Source of the DNA: Dactylosporangium roseum
GTDB taxonomy: Bacteria; Actinomycetota; Actinomycetes; Mycobacteriales; Micromonosporaceae
NCBI RefSeq assembly: GCF_025264685.1
Contig: NZ_CP073721.1
Location: 6,341,501-6,405,500, forward strand
Direction: 5' to 3'
Length of the DNA stretch: 64,000 nucleotides
Program-made: the position numbers and the translations under genes
Notes under the pieces: generated by a model
What the model was told of the DNA's origin: nothing
The model's database searches: none
What the model saw: the letters and a program-made list of their open reading frames with translations, nothing else
In this document: positions 32,479 through 40,756 of the stretch, piece after piece
How the letters are laid out: each line of letters opens with the position of its first letter
How positions within the stretch are numbered: the first letter of the stretch is position 1

Positions 32479-33865
32479 GCAGCATCTCCGCGACCAGGAA
32501 CGCGAGCTCCAGCGACTGCTGGGTGTTGAGACGCGGGTCGCAGGCGGTCTCGTAGCGGCCCGGCAGGTCCTCGTCGACGATGGCCTGCGCGCCGCCGAGG
32601 CACTCGGTGACGTCCTCACCGGTCAGCTCCACGTGCAGGCCGCCCGGATGGGTGCCCAGCTCGCGGTGCACCTCGAAGTAGCCGAGCACCTCGTCGACGA
32701 TGCGGTCGAAGTGCCGCGTCTTGTAGCCGTTGGACGACTCGTGGGTGTTGCCGTGCATCGGGTCGCACTGCCAGACGACGCGGCACCCGGCGGCGGTGAC
32801 CTTCTCCACGATGGGCGGGAGCACGTCCCGGACCTTCGTCGAGCCCATCCGCGCGACGAACGTGAGCCGGCCGGGCACGTTGTCCGGGTTGAGCTTCTCG
32901 AACAGCTCGATGGCCTGCTCGGGCGTCGTGGTCGGGCCGAGCTTGACGCCGATCGGGTTGGCGATGCGGGACATGAAGTCGACGTGCGCGCCGTCGATCT
33001 GGCGGGTGCGCTCGCCGATCCACAGGAAGTGCCCGGACAGCCCGTACGGCTTGCCGCCGGCGATGCGCGCGAGCGGCCGCTCGTATTCGAGCGCGAGCGC
33101 CTCGTGCGAGCAATACAGGGTCACGGTGCGCAGCGCCTCGTCGTCGTTGACCCCGCAGGCCTGCATGAACCGCAGCGCCCGGTCGATCTCCCGGGCGATC
33201 GCCTCGTATCGCTGCCCGGCCGGCGACGTCACGACGAAACCCTTGTTCCAGTCGTGGACCGCATGCAGGTCGGCCATGCCACCGCCGAGATACGCCCGCA
33301 GCATGTTCATCGCGCTGGACGAGTTGGCGTAGGCACGGACCATGCGCTGCGGGTCGGCGACCCGGGCGGCGGGGTCCTGGTCGAGCGAGTTGATCATGTC
33401 GCCGCGGTAGGCCGGCAGGCCGAGCGAGTCGAGCGGCGCGGAACGCGGCTTGGTGAACTGGCCGGCGACCCGCCCGATCTTGATGACGGGCAGCGAAGCA
33501 CCGTATGTCAACACGACGGCCATCTGCAGCAAGGTGCGAGCGTTGGCCAGGACGTGGGCCTCGGTGTTGTCGGCGAACGTCTCGGCGCAGTCGCCGCCCT
33601 GCAGCATGAAGGCCTTGCCGTCGGCGACGAGCGCGAGCCGCTCCCGCAACTGGTCCACTTCGTAGGGCGCGACGATGGGCGGCACCGAGGAGAGCAGCGA
33701 CCCCACCTCGTCGACAGCGTCCTGGTCCGGCCACGGCGGGACCTGCGCCCGGGGCATGGTCCGCCACCGGTCGAGCCCGAACTCGTCGTCGTCCTGGTTG
33801 CCCGGGACGGCGACGCGGGAGATCTCCGGTCCGGGGTATGTGAAGTGGTGCCACTCCTGCCGCAT
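32471..33865 (-). CDS. aroG: 3-deoxy-7-phosphoheptulonate (DAHP) synthase, class II
   Basis: First enzyme of the shikimate pathway, 464 residues, of the plant/actinobacterial class II. Marks are the metal-binding Cys block MLQGGDCAETFADNT, KIGRVAGQFTKPRSAPL, LPAYRGDMINS, RIANPIGVKLGPTTTPEQ, VWQCDPMHGNTHESSNGYKT and GGLHVELTGEDVTECLGG. ATG at 33865 gives the usual RQEWHHFTYPGPEISR opening. It corresponds to M. tuberculosis Rv2178c in this neighbourhood. Confidence 0.96.
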   Translation of the reverse strand: MRQEWHHFTYPGPEISRVAVPGNQDDDEFGLDRWRTMPRAQVPPWPDQDAVDEVGSLLSSVPPIVAPYEVDQLRERLALVADGKAFMLQGGDCAETFADNTEAHVLANARTLLQMAVVLTYGASLPVIKIGRVAGQFTKPRSAPLDSLGLPAYRGDMINSLDQDPAARVADPQRMVRAYANSSSAMNMLRAYLGGGMADLHAVHDWNKGFVVTSPAGQRYEAIAREIDRALRFMQACGVNDDEALRTVTLYCSHEALALEYERPLARIAGGKPYGLSGHFLWIGERTRQIDGAHVDFMSRIANPIGVKLGPTTTPEQAIELFEKLNPDNVPGRLTFVARMGSTKVRDVLPPIVEKVTAAGCRVVWQCDPMHGNTHESSNGYKTRHFDRIVDEVLGYFEVHRELGTHPGGLHVELTGEDVTECLGGAQAIVDEDLPGRYETACDPRLNTQQSLELAFLVAEMLRG

Positions 33866-33992
33866 GAGCCAAAGCGTAGCGACTCGGACCGCCGGGGTGA
33901 CTGTCGCCACCGCCGATCCCACGCCCCGAGACCGGCCCCGGAACGACCACCGTCCGGGCGCGCCTGCCCGCCGAACAGGCGCCCCGGGTCGT

Positions 33993-35372
33993 CTACATGT
34001 TGATCATGTGCCCGGACAGGCCGTGGACCGCTTCCTTCACCGCCTCGCCCAGGGTCGGGTGGGCGTGGACGTTGCGGGCGACCTCGTGCACCGTCAGGTC
34101 CCACTGCTGGGCCAGGGTCAGTTCCGGCAGCAACTCGGTCACCTCCGGGCCGATCAGGTGGCCGCCGAGCAGTTCGCCGTACTTCGCGTCGCTGATCAGC
34201 TTCACGAAGCCCGTCGCGTCGCCCAAGCCGTGCGCCTTGCCGTTGGCCGTGAAGGGGAACTTCGCGACCTTCACGTCGAAGCCCTTCTCCCGGGCCTGCG
34301 CCTCGGTCCAGCCGAAGCTCGCGATCTGCGGCTGGCAGTACGTCGCCCGCGGGATCATGACGTAGTCCAGCTCCATGGTCTCCGCGCCCGCGATCGTCTC
34401 GGCCGCGACGATGCCCATCGCCTCGGCGGCGTGGGCGAGCATCAGCTTCGCGGTGACGTCGCCGATCGCGAAAATGTGCGGAACGTTCGTGCGCAGCCGG
34501 CCGTCGACCGCGATCGCCCCGCGATCGGTCAGTGCCACGCCGGTCTTCTCCAGGCCGTAGCCGTCGACCCGCGGCTGGAAACCGATCGCCTGGAGGAGCT
34601 TGTCGGCCTCCAGGACCTGCGTCGAACCGCCCGACGAGACCGTCACCCGCACGCCGGAGGAGGTCTCGTGCACCGACTCGACCCGGGTCGAGGTCAGGAC
34701 GGTGATGCCCAGGCGCTTGTACCGCTTGGCCAGCTCCGCCGACACCTCGGCGTCCTCGAGCGGCACGATCCGGTCGAGGAACTCCACGACGGTGACCTTG
34801 ACACCGTAGTTGTGCAGCACGTACGCGAACTCGACGCCGATCGCGCCGGCGCCGGCGACGATGATCGAGGACGGCAGATCCTCGGTCATGATCTGCTCCT
34901 CGTACGTCACCACGCGGTCGGACAGCGTGGTGCCGGGGAGCAACCGGGTGGTCGCTCCGGTGGCGATGATGCAGTTGGCGAACGTGATCGTCTCGTCGCC
35001 CACCTGGAGGGTGTGGTCGTCGAGGAACGAGCCGCGCGCGCTGTACTGCTTGATCTCGTTCTTCTTCATCAGGTAGTGCACGCCCTTGACCCGGCCGTCC
35101 GCCACCTTGCGGCTACGCTGGAAGGCCGCCGAGTAGTCGAACGTCACGGAGCCTTGGATGCCGAAGGTCTTGGCCTCGGCGGTGAAGATGTGCGCCAGCT
35201 CCGCGTTGCGCAGCAGCGCCTTCGACGGGATGCAGCCGACGTTGAGACAAACGCCACCCCAGTACTTCTCCTCGACGATGGCGGTGCGCAGGCCGAGCTG
35301 CGCGGCCCGGACCGCGGCAGTGTACCCGCCCGGACCGGCGCCGAGGACGACGACGTCGAAGTGTTCAGTCAT
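33993..35372 (-). CDS. lpdA: Dihydrolipoyl dehydrogenase
   Basis: A 459-residue FAD disulfide reductase (E3) of 2-oxoacid dehydrogenase complexes. FAD motif VVVLGAGPGGYTAAVRAAQL, redox-active pair in GGVCLNVGCIPSKAL, NAD motif SSIIVAGAGAIGVEFAYVL, FAD-binding HIFAIGDVTAKLMLAH and the C-terminal His/Glu catalytic pair in HAHPTLGEAVKEA are all present. Its ATG overlaps the corA stop by 4 bases, an unusual partner for lpdA. Confidence 0.95.
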   Translation of the reverse strand: MTEHFDVVVLGAGPGGYTAAVRAAQLGLRTAIVEEKYWGGVCLNVGCIPSKALLRNAELAHIFTAEAKTFGIQGSVTFDYSAAFQRSRKVADGRVKGVHYLMKKNEIKQYSARGSFLDDHTLQVGDETITFANCIIATGATTRLLPGTTLSDRVVTYEEQIMTEDLPSSIIVAGAGAIGVEFAYVLHNYGVKVTVVEFLDRIVPLEDAEVSAELAKRYKRLGITVLTSTRVESVHETSSGVRVTVSSGGSTQVLEADKLLQAIGFQPRVDGYGLEKTGVALTDRGAIAVDGRLRTNVPHIFAIGDVTAKLMLAHAAEAMGIVAAETIAGAETMELDYVMIPRATYCQPQIASFGWTEAQAREKGFDVKVAKFPFTANGKAHGLGDATGFVKLISDAKYGELLGGHLIGPEVTELLPELTLAQQWDLTVHEVARNVHAHPTLGEAVKEAVHGLSGHMINM

Positions 35373-36340
35373 AGCCAATCCTTGCGTTTGAAGGTGACAT
35401 ACAGTCCCACGGACAACACCACGATCAGCACCGCCGAGCTGACGAAGCCGGCGTGCTGCTCGAAACCCGGAAAAGGCAGATTCTGCCCGTAGTAACCGGT
35501 AACAGCCGTCGGGACCGCGACGATGGCCGCCCAACTGGTGACCTTCTTCATGATGTTGTTCATCCGGTTGCCCTGGACGCTGAGGTTCGACTCCAGAATG
35601 GTCCCGACGAAGTCGCGCAGCGACTCGGTGAACTCCGCCACCCGCAGCACGTGGTCGTAGAGGTCGTGGTAGTACGGCATCATCTCGTCGTCGACGACGC
35701 ACACGCGGGACCGCATGAGGCCGTTGACCAGCTCCCGCATCGGCAGTCCGACCTTGCGCAACCGGCCCAGACTCTTGCGAAGCTGGAAGCTGCGCTGCTG
35801 CACCTGGCGGATCGCCTGCGGCGTCTCCTCGAACAGGGTGTCCTCGAGTCCTTCGAGCGCCTCGTCGAGCGCCTGCACGGCGTCGAACTGCCGGTCGACG
35901 ATCACGTCCAGCAGGCCGTGCGCCAGGTACGGCACGCCGTGCCCGGCGAGCTCCGCGGTCTCGTCCCAGCGCTCGACGACGACGCCCATGTCGAAGTCGC
36001 CCCCGTGCACGGTGATCAGCGCCTGCCGCATCACGAAGGCCGCCACCTCGTGAACGGTGAGGGCCCCGGTCCCGGGGTCGAAGTTCGTCGCGTACGCGTT
36101 GAAGTACTGGTGGGCGGCGTAGTGACTCAGCTTGGGCCGCTCGTGCGGCGACGACGCGTCCTCGATCGCCAGCCGGTGCAGCCCGAACTCCTCCTGCACC
36201 CGACCGAAGTCGGCCTCGTCCGGGTCGGTGAGGTCGAGCCAGACGACCGCGCCGGCGTCCCGGAGATGCTTGGATATGTCGTCGAGCGGGAAGTCCTCCG
36301 CTTCCAGACGACCGTTGCGGTAGAGCCGCGTGCGCGTCAT
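35369..36340 (-). CDS. CorA-family divalent metal transporter with GQN signature
   Basis: A 323-residue CorA homologue: long cytoplasmic domain, a coiled region rich in Leu and Gln (about 175-265), then two C-terminal membrane helices and a basic tail KRKDWL. In CorA the first helix is followed by the pore-lining Gly-Met-Asn; here the loop reads TGYYGQNLPFPG, so Met is replaced by Gln (residues 285-287). This may alter selectivity, so Mg2+ is not assured. ATG at 36340 follows GGGCGG; an ATG three codons earlier is possible. Operon with lpdA. Confidence 0.85.
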   Translation of the reverse strand: MTRTRLYRNGRLEAEDFPLDDISKHLRDAGAVVWLDLTDPDEADFGRVQEEFGLHRLAIEDASSPHERPKLSHYAAHQYFNAYATNFDPGTGALTVHEVAAFVMRQALITVHGGDFDMGVVVERWDETAELAGHGVPYLAHGLLDVIVDRQFDAVQALDEALEGLEDTLFEETPQAIRQVQQRSFQLRKSLGRLRKVGLPMRELVNGLMRSRVCVVDDEMMPYYHDLYDHVLRVAEFTESLRDFVGTILESNLSVQGNRMNNIMKKVTSWAAIVAVPTAVTGYYGQNLPFPGFEQHAGFVSSAVLIVVLSVGLYVTFKRKDWL

Positions 36341-36580
36341 ACCGCCCATCAAAGCAGAAGGAGGCCGTGGCGGCGGGGTTCGCCGCAGCGGCCCACCCGG
36401 TTCCACAGTGGACCGTAGGGAGCAGACCGCACGGTGGCCACCTGCCGGCCGTCCTCGCCGGGGCCGCCCGCTCGGGGCGCCACCCCGACCCGCTGCCGGC
36501 CGGTGCCGAGCCGCCGCGGGCGGGCCGCGGCGCGGCGCGGGCCACCCGGCTCGCGGCCTGCCCGATGACCATGCGACGCA

Positions 36581-36612
36581 GCCGCGCCCCGCACCGGAGT
36601 GCGGAGCGCGGC
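36581..36612 (-). terminator. Hairpin after the small membrane-protein gene
   Basis: Inverted repeat GCCGCGC-CC-CGCAC with the mirror GTGCG-GA-GCGCGGC around a CGGA loop. It lies just beyond the stop at 36625 on the minus strand and fits a GC-rich terminator. The remaining 240 bases up to corA show no gene. Confidence 0.65.
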
Positions 36613-36624
36613 CGGGAGAGGAGG

Positions 36625-36927
36625 TTACCGCTTGACTCGTTTCCTCACGCTCTTGCTGGTGCGCCGCCACGCGTCGACGGCCCGCTGACGCGGCGTCATC
36701 GGGCGGGCCCGACGACGGCGTACGACCGTCGCGACCGCCACCACGACGGTGGCGAGGCCGGCGGCGGCGGTGGCCAGCGGAACGGGCCGACGACGTGCCA
36801 CGTCCTTGCCCTGCTCGGCCAGTCCGGCCGCGCGGTCCTTGGTCGCGGCGATCGTACTGCCGAGATCACCGCGCTTCTCGGCGACGGTGTCTTCGATCCC
36901 GGTACCGTTCGCATGCGTCACGCTCAT
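36625..36927 (-). CDS. Small single-pass membrane protein
   Basis: No specific function recognised. The 100-residue product has a polar N-terminal half with alternating charged residues (TVAEKRGDLGSTIAATKDRA, likely amphipathic helix), one membrane helix (about residues 50-69, PLATAAAGLATVVVAVATVV) and a very basic C-terminus ending RKRVKR. ATG at 36927 follows GAAAGGGGC. The basic tail suggests contact with nucleic acid or anionic lipid, which is inference only. Confidence 0.7.
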   Translation of the reverse strand: MSVTHANGTGIEDTVAEKRGDLGSTIAATKDRAAGLAEQGKDVARRRPVPLATAAAGLATVVVAVATVVRRRRARPMTPRQRAVDAWRRTSKSVRKRVKR

Positions 36928-36991
36928 CGCTGCCCCTTTCTCTCTTGAGGAAGGGATGCCCATTCGTCGCTCGGTCGAACCGCGGTTCGGC

Positions 36992-38857
36992 TCACACAGC
37001 CGCGCCGAGCACCGCCGACACCGGGGCGTGGTCGGCGGTCAAGGCCGTGCCGACGACGACGTTCGAGCAGGTCAGACCGCGGACGAGCACGTGGTCGATC
37101 TCGTTGACCGGCACGTCGGCGGGAAACGTGCGCACCGGCCGGAACGCGGCGAGACCGTCCGCGTATCCCGCCTCAGCGAAGGCCCGCATCGAGGGGCTGC
37201 CCGGCTCGATGTTGAGGTCCCCGGCGATCAGCGTGGGCCGGTCGCCGCCGAAGCGGGTGGCGAACGCCGCGATCTCCCGCACCTGCACGAGCGGCTCGGC
37301 GTCCGGCGGCGGCTGGATGTGCGTCGACACGACCGCGATCTCGCGGCCGCCGAACACCACCACGACGCCGAGCGCCTGCGCGCCGGTCGGCGCTCCCACC
37401 GCGGACAGCCGCACGGACTCCGACCGCCGGACCGGCAGGTTGGTGAGCACCGCGTCACCCCACACCGCGTCGGCGGCCGGCGCGAACGTGTACCGCATGC
37501 CGAGCTTCCGGGCGAGCACGTCCAGGTCGTCGTGGCCGCCGTTGAGCAGCCAGGCCCGGTCGACCTCGGACAGCACCACGACGTCGGGCCGCTCCCGCGC
37601 GATGGCCGCCGCCGTCCCGGCCGGCCGGAAGGTCCCGTCAAGACCAAAACCCATCCGGATGTTGTACGCCGTGAGCCGCAACTCCCGTCCGGCCTCCTCG
37701 ACGGGCTGGACCGCCGGCCGGAACGACACCCCGGCCAGCGGGACGAGCAGGCACGCGGCGAGCGCGGCGCCGAGCACGGGCAGCGCGCCGGAGCCCAGCG
37801 GCTCGGGCCACGAGGGAGGCCGCACGAGGACCCAGACCGGCACCAGCACGACCGCCGGCGGCACCCACCAGTTCGGATAGCCGATGTCGTAGGCCGCGTA
37901 GTAGGCGACCGCCCCGACGGCGAAGATCACCATCCCGCCGACGGCGGCGTAGCCCTCGGGCCGCGGCGAGGGCCGGCGCGAGACCGAGAGGGCGATTCCG
38001 AGGGCGGCCGCGCCCATCACCAGTGCGACGACGCGCCCCGTCCAGCTCGGCGTGACCGAGATCGGCCACACGAACACCGTCGTGGCGAGGACCAGGAAGA
38101 GGGCCGCCCACCACCGCCGCCATCGCACGTGGGCGCCGGGTGCGCGCAGGACCGGGACGAGGAAGACGAAGACGGCCAGGCCGAGGACCAGTTGGGGCAG
38201 GAAGGGCAGTGGCTGCTCCACGACGTTGTTCTTGTGCGCGGACACCGCGATCGACGCCATCGGGGGCGACAGCACGAACATGCCGGTGAGCAGCACGGCC
38301 GGGCCGACGAGCAGCCAGCCGCCGCCGTGGACCGGTCCGGGGGCGGGCCTCAGCTCGTACCACAGGAAGACACCGGCCTCGGCGAGGACCAGTGGACCGG
38401 CCCACCACCACGCCTGCCACGACAGGTCGACCGTGGACAGTGCGGCGTGCTGGAGCGCCGCGGCGGCCAGGCCGATCGGGACGCCCGGGGTCGCCGGCCC
38501 GCCGCGCGCGGCCGTGGCGGCCAGCCAGACGAGGCCGGCGAGCAGGCCGAGGGACGCGACGTAGAGCTGCGGCTGTCCACCGTGGATGAAGACGAGCGCG
38601 AGCCGGGCGGCCGCGAGCCCGACCGCCCCGACGGTCGCAAGCGGCAGGCGGCGGGCGAGCGGCACCGCGGCGACGGCCGCCACGAACCACACCAGGGCGA
38701 ACGCGCCCATGAGCTCGGCCGGCGTGGACGCCGCCTGCCCGAAGATCGTGATGATCGACGGCAGCCAGACCCGCAGGAGGTCGACCAGCAGGAGCGTGCC
38801 CGCGGCGAGCGCGAGCGTGTCAGTCCTCGCGAACGACAACCTGGACGGCGGCGTCAT
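36992..38857 (-). CDS. Membrane-anchored endonuclease/exonuclease/phosphatase-family protein
   Basis: A 621-residue protein. The first about 370 residues hold roughly ten to twelve membrane helices. The C-terminal about 240 residues form an EEP domain: LRLTAYNIRMGFG, PDVVVLSEVDRAWLLNGGHD (metal Glu), VVSTHIQPPPDAE, LIAGDLNIEPGSP and the catalytic NEIDHVLVRG and TADHAPVSAVLG. The catalytic residues are complete, so a phosphodiesterase or phospholipase-like activity outside the membrane is likely; substrate unknown. The ATG lies 38 bases inside the 3' end of the upstream regulator gene. Confidence 0.83.
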   Translation of the reverse strand: MTPPSRLSFARTDTLALAAGTLLLVDLLRVWLPSIITIFGQAASTPAELMGAFALVWFVAAVAAVPLARRLPLATVGAVGLAAARLALVFIHGGQPQLYVASLGLLAGLVWLAATAARGGPATPGVPIGLAAAALQHAALSTVDLSWQAWWWAGPLVLAEAGVFLWYELRPAPGPVHGGGWLLVGPAVLLTGMFVLSPPMASIAVSAHKNNVVEQPLPFLPQLVLGLAVFVFLVPVLRAPGAHVRWRRWWAALFLVLATTVFVWPISVTPSWTGRVVALVMGAAALGIALSVSRRPSPRPEGYAAVGGMVIFAVGAVAYYAAYDIGYPNWWVPPAVVLVPVWVLVRPPSWPEPLGSGALPVLGAALAACLLVPLAGVSFRPAVQPVEEAGRELRLTAYNIRMGFGLDGTFRPAGTAAAIARERPDVVVLSEVDRAWLLNGGHDDLDVLARKLGMRYTFAPAADAVWGDAVLTNLPVRRSESVRLSAVGAPTGAQALGVVVVFGGREIAVVSTHIQPPPDAEPLVQVREIAAFATRFGGDRPTLIAGDLNIEPGSPSMRAFAEAGYADGLAAFRPVRTFPADVPVNEIDHVLVRGLTCSNVVVGTALTADHAPVSAVLGAAV

Positions 38858-39422
38858 CGTCGAGACGATAGCCGACGCCGCGCACCGTGGCGATGATCCG
38901 TGCGGCGTCCCCGAGCTTGACCCGCAACCGGCGGACGTGGACGTCGACGGTGCGCTCGGTGCCGATCATGTCGTAGCCCCAGACCTGGCGCAGCAACTGC
39001 GCGCGGCTGAACACGCGGCGCGGGTGCTCGCAGAGGAAGAGGAAGAGGTCGTACTCCCGGCGGGTCAGCGGCACCGGGACGCCGTCCTGGAGGACGAGGC
39101 GGGAGCCGGTGCACAGGTGGAGCCGTGGCGTGTCGACGGTCGCACGCCCGATCCGCTTGGCCTTCGGGTCCGCGCCGGCATCGGCCGGCTCGGCCGCGGT
39201 CTCGACGAGACGCAGCGCGCGGGTGGGCGCCTGGGCCGGGGCGCGCTGAGCCGGGGCGGCGCGCTGGATCTGCTGGGTGGCCTGGGCGGCGGCGAGGGCT
39301 TCGAGGTCGTTGAGCAGGCGCGCCGCCTCGGGTGGGAGTTCGTCGCCGTTGAGCGTGATGTGGACGGTGATGGTGACCACGGACGACGCGGTCCCGGGCG
39401 CACCGACAACCGAAACGGCCAT
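38820..39422 (-). CDS. Winged-helix (OmpR/PhoB-type) regulator without receiver domain
   Basis: A 200-residue protein. The C-terminal about 100 residues are a PhoB-type winged helix: VPLTRREYDLFLFLCEHPRR, SRAQLLRQVWGYDMIGTERT, VDVHVRRLRVKLG and VRGVGYRL. The N-terminal half has no Asp-containing receiver fold; instead it has a short beta-rich segment and an Ala/Pro-rich linker. Control must therefore be independent of phosphorelay. The second ATG (39422) is preferred because AGAGGA lies about 8 bases before it. Overlaps the EEP gene by 38 bases, so the two are co-expressed. Confidence 0.87.
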   Translation of the reverse strand: MAVSVVGAPGTASSVVTITVHITLNGDELPPEAARLLNDLEALAAAQATQQIQRAAPAQRAPAQAPTRALRLVETAAEPADAGADPKAKRIGRATVDTPRLHLCTGSRLVLQDGVPVPLTRREYDLFLFLCEHPRRVFSRAQLLRQVWGYDMIGTERTVDVHVRRLRVKLGDAARIIATVRGVGYRLDDDAAVQVVVRED

Positions 39423-39798
39423 TTTCATTTCCTCTCGAAAGCCTTTGGAATTCACGCCGAATCAACGGGAGTAGTCATTCGACAAAGGCCGTCGAAATGG
39501 TGCGCGCGGCGGGACGCCCACATGGGGTCTAGCAGCACCTCAGGGCACATGGCTCCGACCTTACCAGTATCGTCAATCGGTGCGACAGGCCTGTAACGTG
39601 CCGCACAGAATAGGTCGGCACAAATAAGTCTGACGTTTTCGGACTCTATTCACCGGCAATTCACGGACACTGGTCCTCATCCAGGATTGCCGGGCCCGCG
39701 CGGCGGGTCAACGTGGTCTCACACAGTGGGACAACGTCGTTTCTAGCATCAGCAAATACGTTGCGACATGCCGATACGTTGACGACAAATCCTCTCCG
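39423..39798. other. AT-richer intergenic region upstream of the winged-helix gene
   Basis: 376 bases with lower G+C than the surroundings and no convincing gene. It should hold the promoter of the minus-strand regulator at 39422. Two direct repeats ATACGTTG lie at 39756-39763 and 39774-39781, spaced like successive helix turns of an activator site, but they are more than 300 bases from the start codon and their role is speculative. Confidence 0.5.
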
Positions 39799-40188
39799 TT
39801 AGGTATGGTCAGTCGCACCACCATATGGGATCGAGGCCCGCAGCCGGCCGGGGCTGATAATACTCGCACCCTGACCCTCGACGCGCTGCCGGAGCCCCCG
39901 GTCGGCTGTCACGACGATCACCGGCCTGCGCCACACATTGTCCCGGACGAGTGCGACAATATGATCGTCACCGGATTGCGGCGCGGCTTCCACACCCACC
40001 CCGGCGACCGGACCGATCCCCCGCGCCGCACCCTCCACGACCAACACGATCTCACCGGGCAGCGCCGATTCGTCACGCGCCGCCAACGCATCACGCAACC
40101 GGGCCGCCGCTCCGGCGCGGTCGCGCCACCAGCCGTCGGGCACTGATCCCACGACGTTCGCACCGTCGACGATGATGAGCGGTTCCAT
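39799..40188 (-). CDS. NYN-domain (YacP-like) protein
   Basis: A 129-residue PIN-like NYN protein, probably a ribonuclease acting on RNA. The opening LIIVDGANVVGSVPDGWW carries the first catalytic Asp, EIVLVVEGAARG the next acidic residue, GDDHIVALV a further Asp pair and VIVVTADRGLRQRVEGQGA the terminal Asp. ATG at 40188 is chosen because the domain begins there; no strong ribosome site is visible. It stands alone between an AT-rich region and the repeat island at 40.2-40.7 kb. Confidence 0.82.
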   Translation of the reverse strand: MEPLIIVDGANVVGSVPDGWWRDRAGAAARLRDALAARDESALPGEIVLVVEGAARGIGPVAGVGVEAAPQSGDDHIVALVRDNVWRRPVIVVTADRGLRQRVEGQGASIISPGRLRASIPYGGATDHT

Positions 40189-40347
40189 GCCGGAAGTGTT
40201 ACCTACCGGCGCCCCAGGGCCGCGAAGTTCAGCCCGACAGCCCGCCGCCAACCCTGATCAGGCCGACAATCCGGGCGCGGCGCGGCGCCGCCGAGGCGTG
40301 CTGGCCGGCGCGCGTTCCGCCGCAATCCACCGCGATCCGCCGCCGTG

Positions 40348-40499
40348 CCGCCCGACCCCATGTTCCCGCGCACTCCGCCACCACGCCGCCCGACCCCATG
40401 ATCCCGCACACTCCGCCACCACGCCGCCCGACCCCATGATCCCGCACACTCCGCCACCACGCCGCCCGATCTCATGTTCCCGCGCACGCCGCCACCACG
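40348..40499. repeat. 38-bp tandem array, four units
   Basis: Four head-to-tail 38-base units (40348, 40386, 40424, 40462), each starting CCGCCCGA-C/T-CTCATG-like sequence and ending CCGCCACCACG; units 2 and 3 are identical. The array runs directly into the left arm of palindrome B copy 3, whose edge (CCGCT...ATGATCATG) looks like a fifth partial unit. Confidence 0.9.
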
Positions 40500-40511
40500 C
40501 CGCTGATTTTA

Positions 40512-40562
40512 TGATCATGGGAAAGATGTGGCTGCCCCGATAGCCAGATCTTTCCCATGATC
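40512..40562. repeat. Family B palindromic repeat, copy 3
   Basis: Arms TGATCATGGGAAAGAT / ATCTTTCCCATGAT with the tip GGCTG-CCCCGA-TAGCC. It differs from copy 1 by single bases in the tip and at the outer end. Confidence 0.92.
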
Positions 40563-40756
40563 TGGAGTCGCCCGGCCGGAACGCTCCGCCCCGGGTCCAG
40601 CGGCGACCACGAGCGACAGATACCCGCCGCACGACCGTGCGTCACCGTCTCGTAGCGCGGCACCGGGGTTGACAGACGGCCGCACGGCCGAAATCGCGGC
40701 CTTGACCGGTGCCCCTTGAACCCTCGGCACCGCCACCGCCGAACCGGCGCCGGGTC

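Larger units (their letters stand above)
40218..40706. repeat. Repeat island: composite element with tandem array and family B palindrome
   Basis: Fills most of the 568-base gap between the NYN gene and the helicase operon. The left end (GCGAAGTTCAGCCCGACAGC) matches 22358 onward; the right 145 bases (40561-40706) match 22517-22665; the middle matches 6112-6165. The three islands are therefore copies of one composite repeat with different internal gains and losses. No gene is seen. Confidence 0.8.

Noticed and set aside
40348..40499. Possible CRISPR array
   Set aside because: The 38-base units are contiguous with no unique spacers between them, and no cas genes are near. It is a plain tandem repeat attached to palindrome B.
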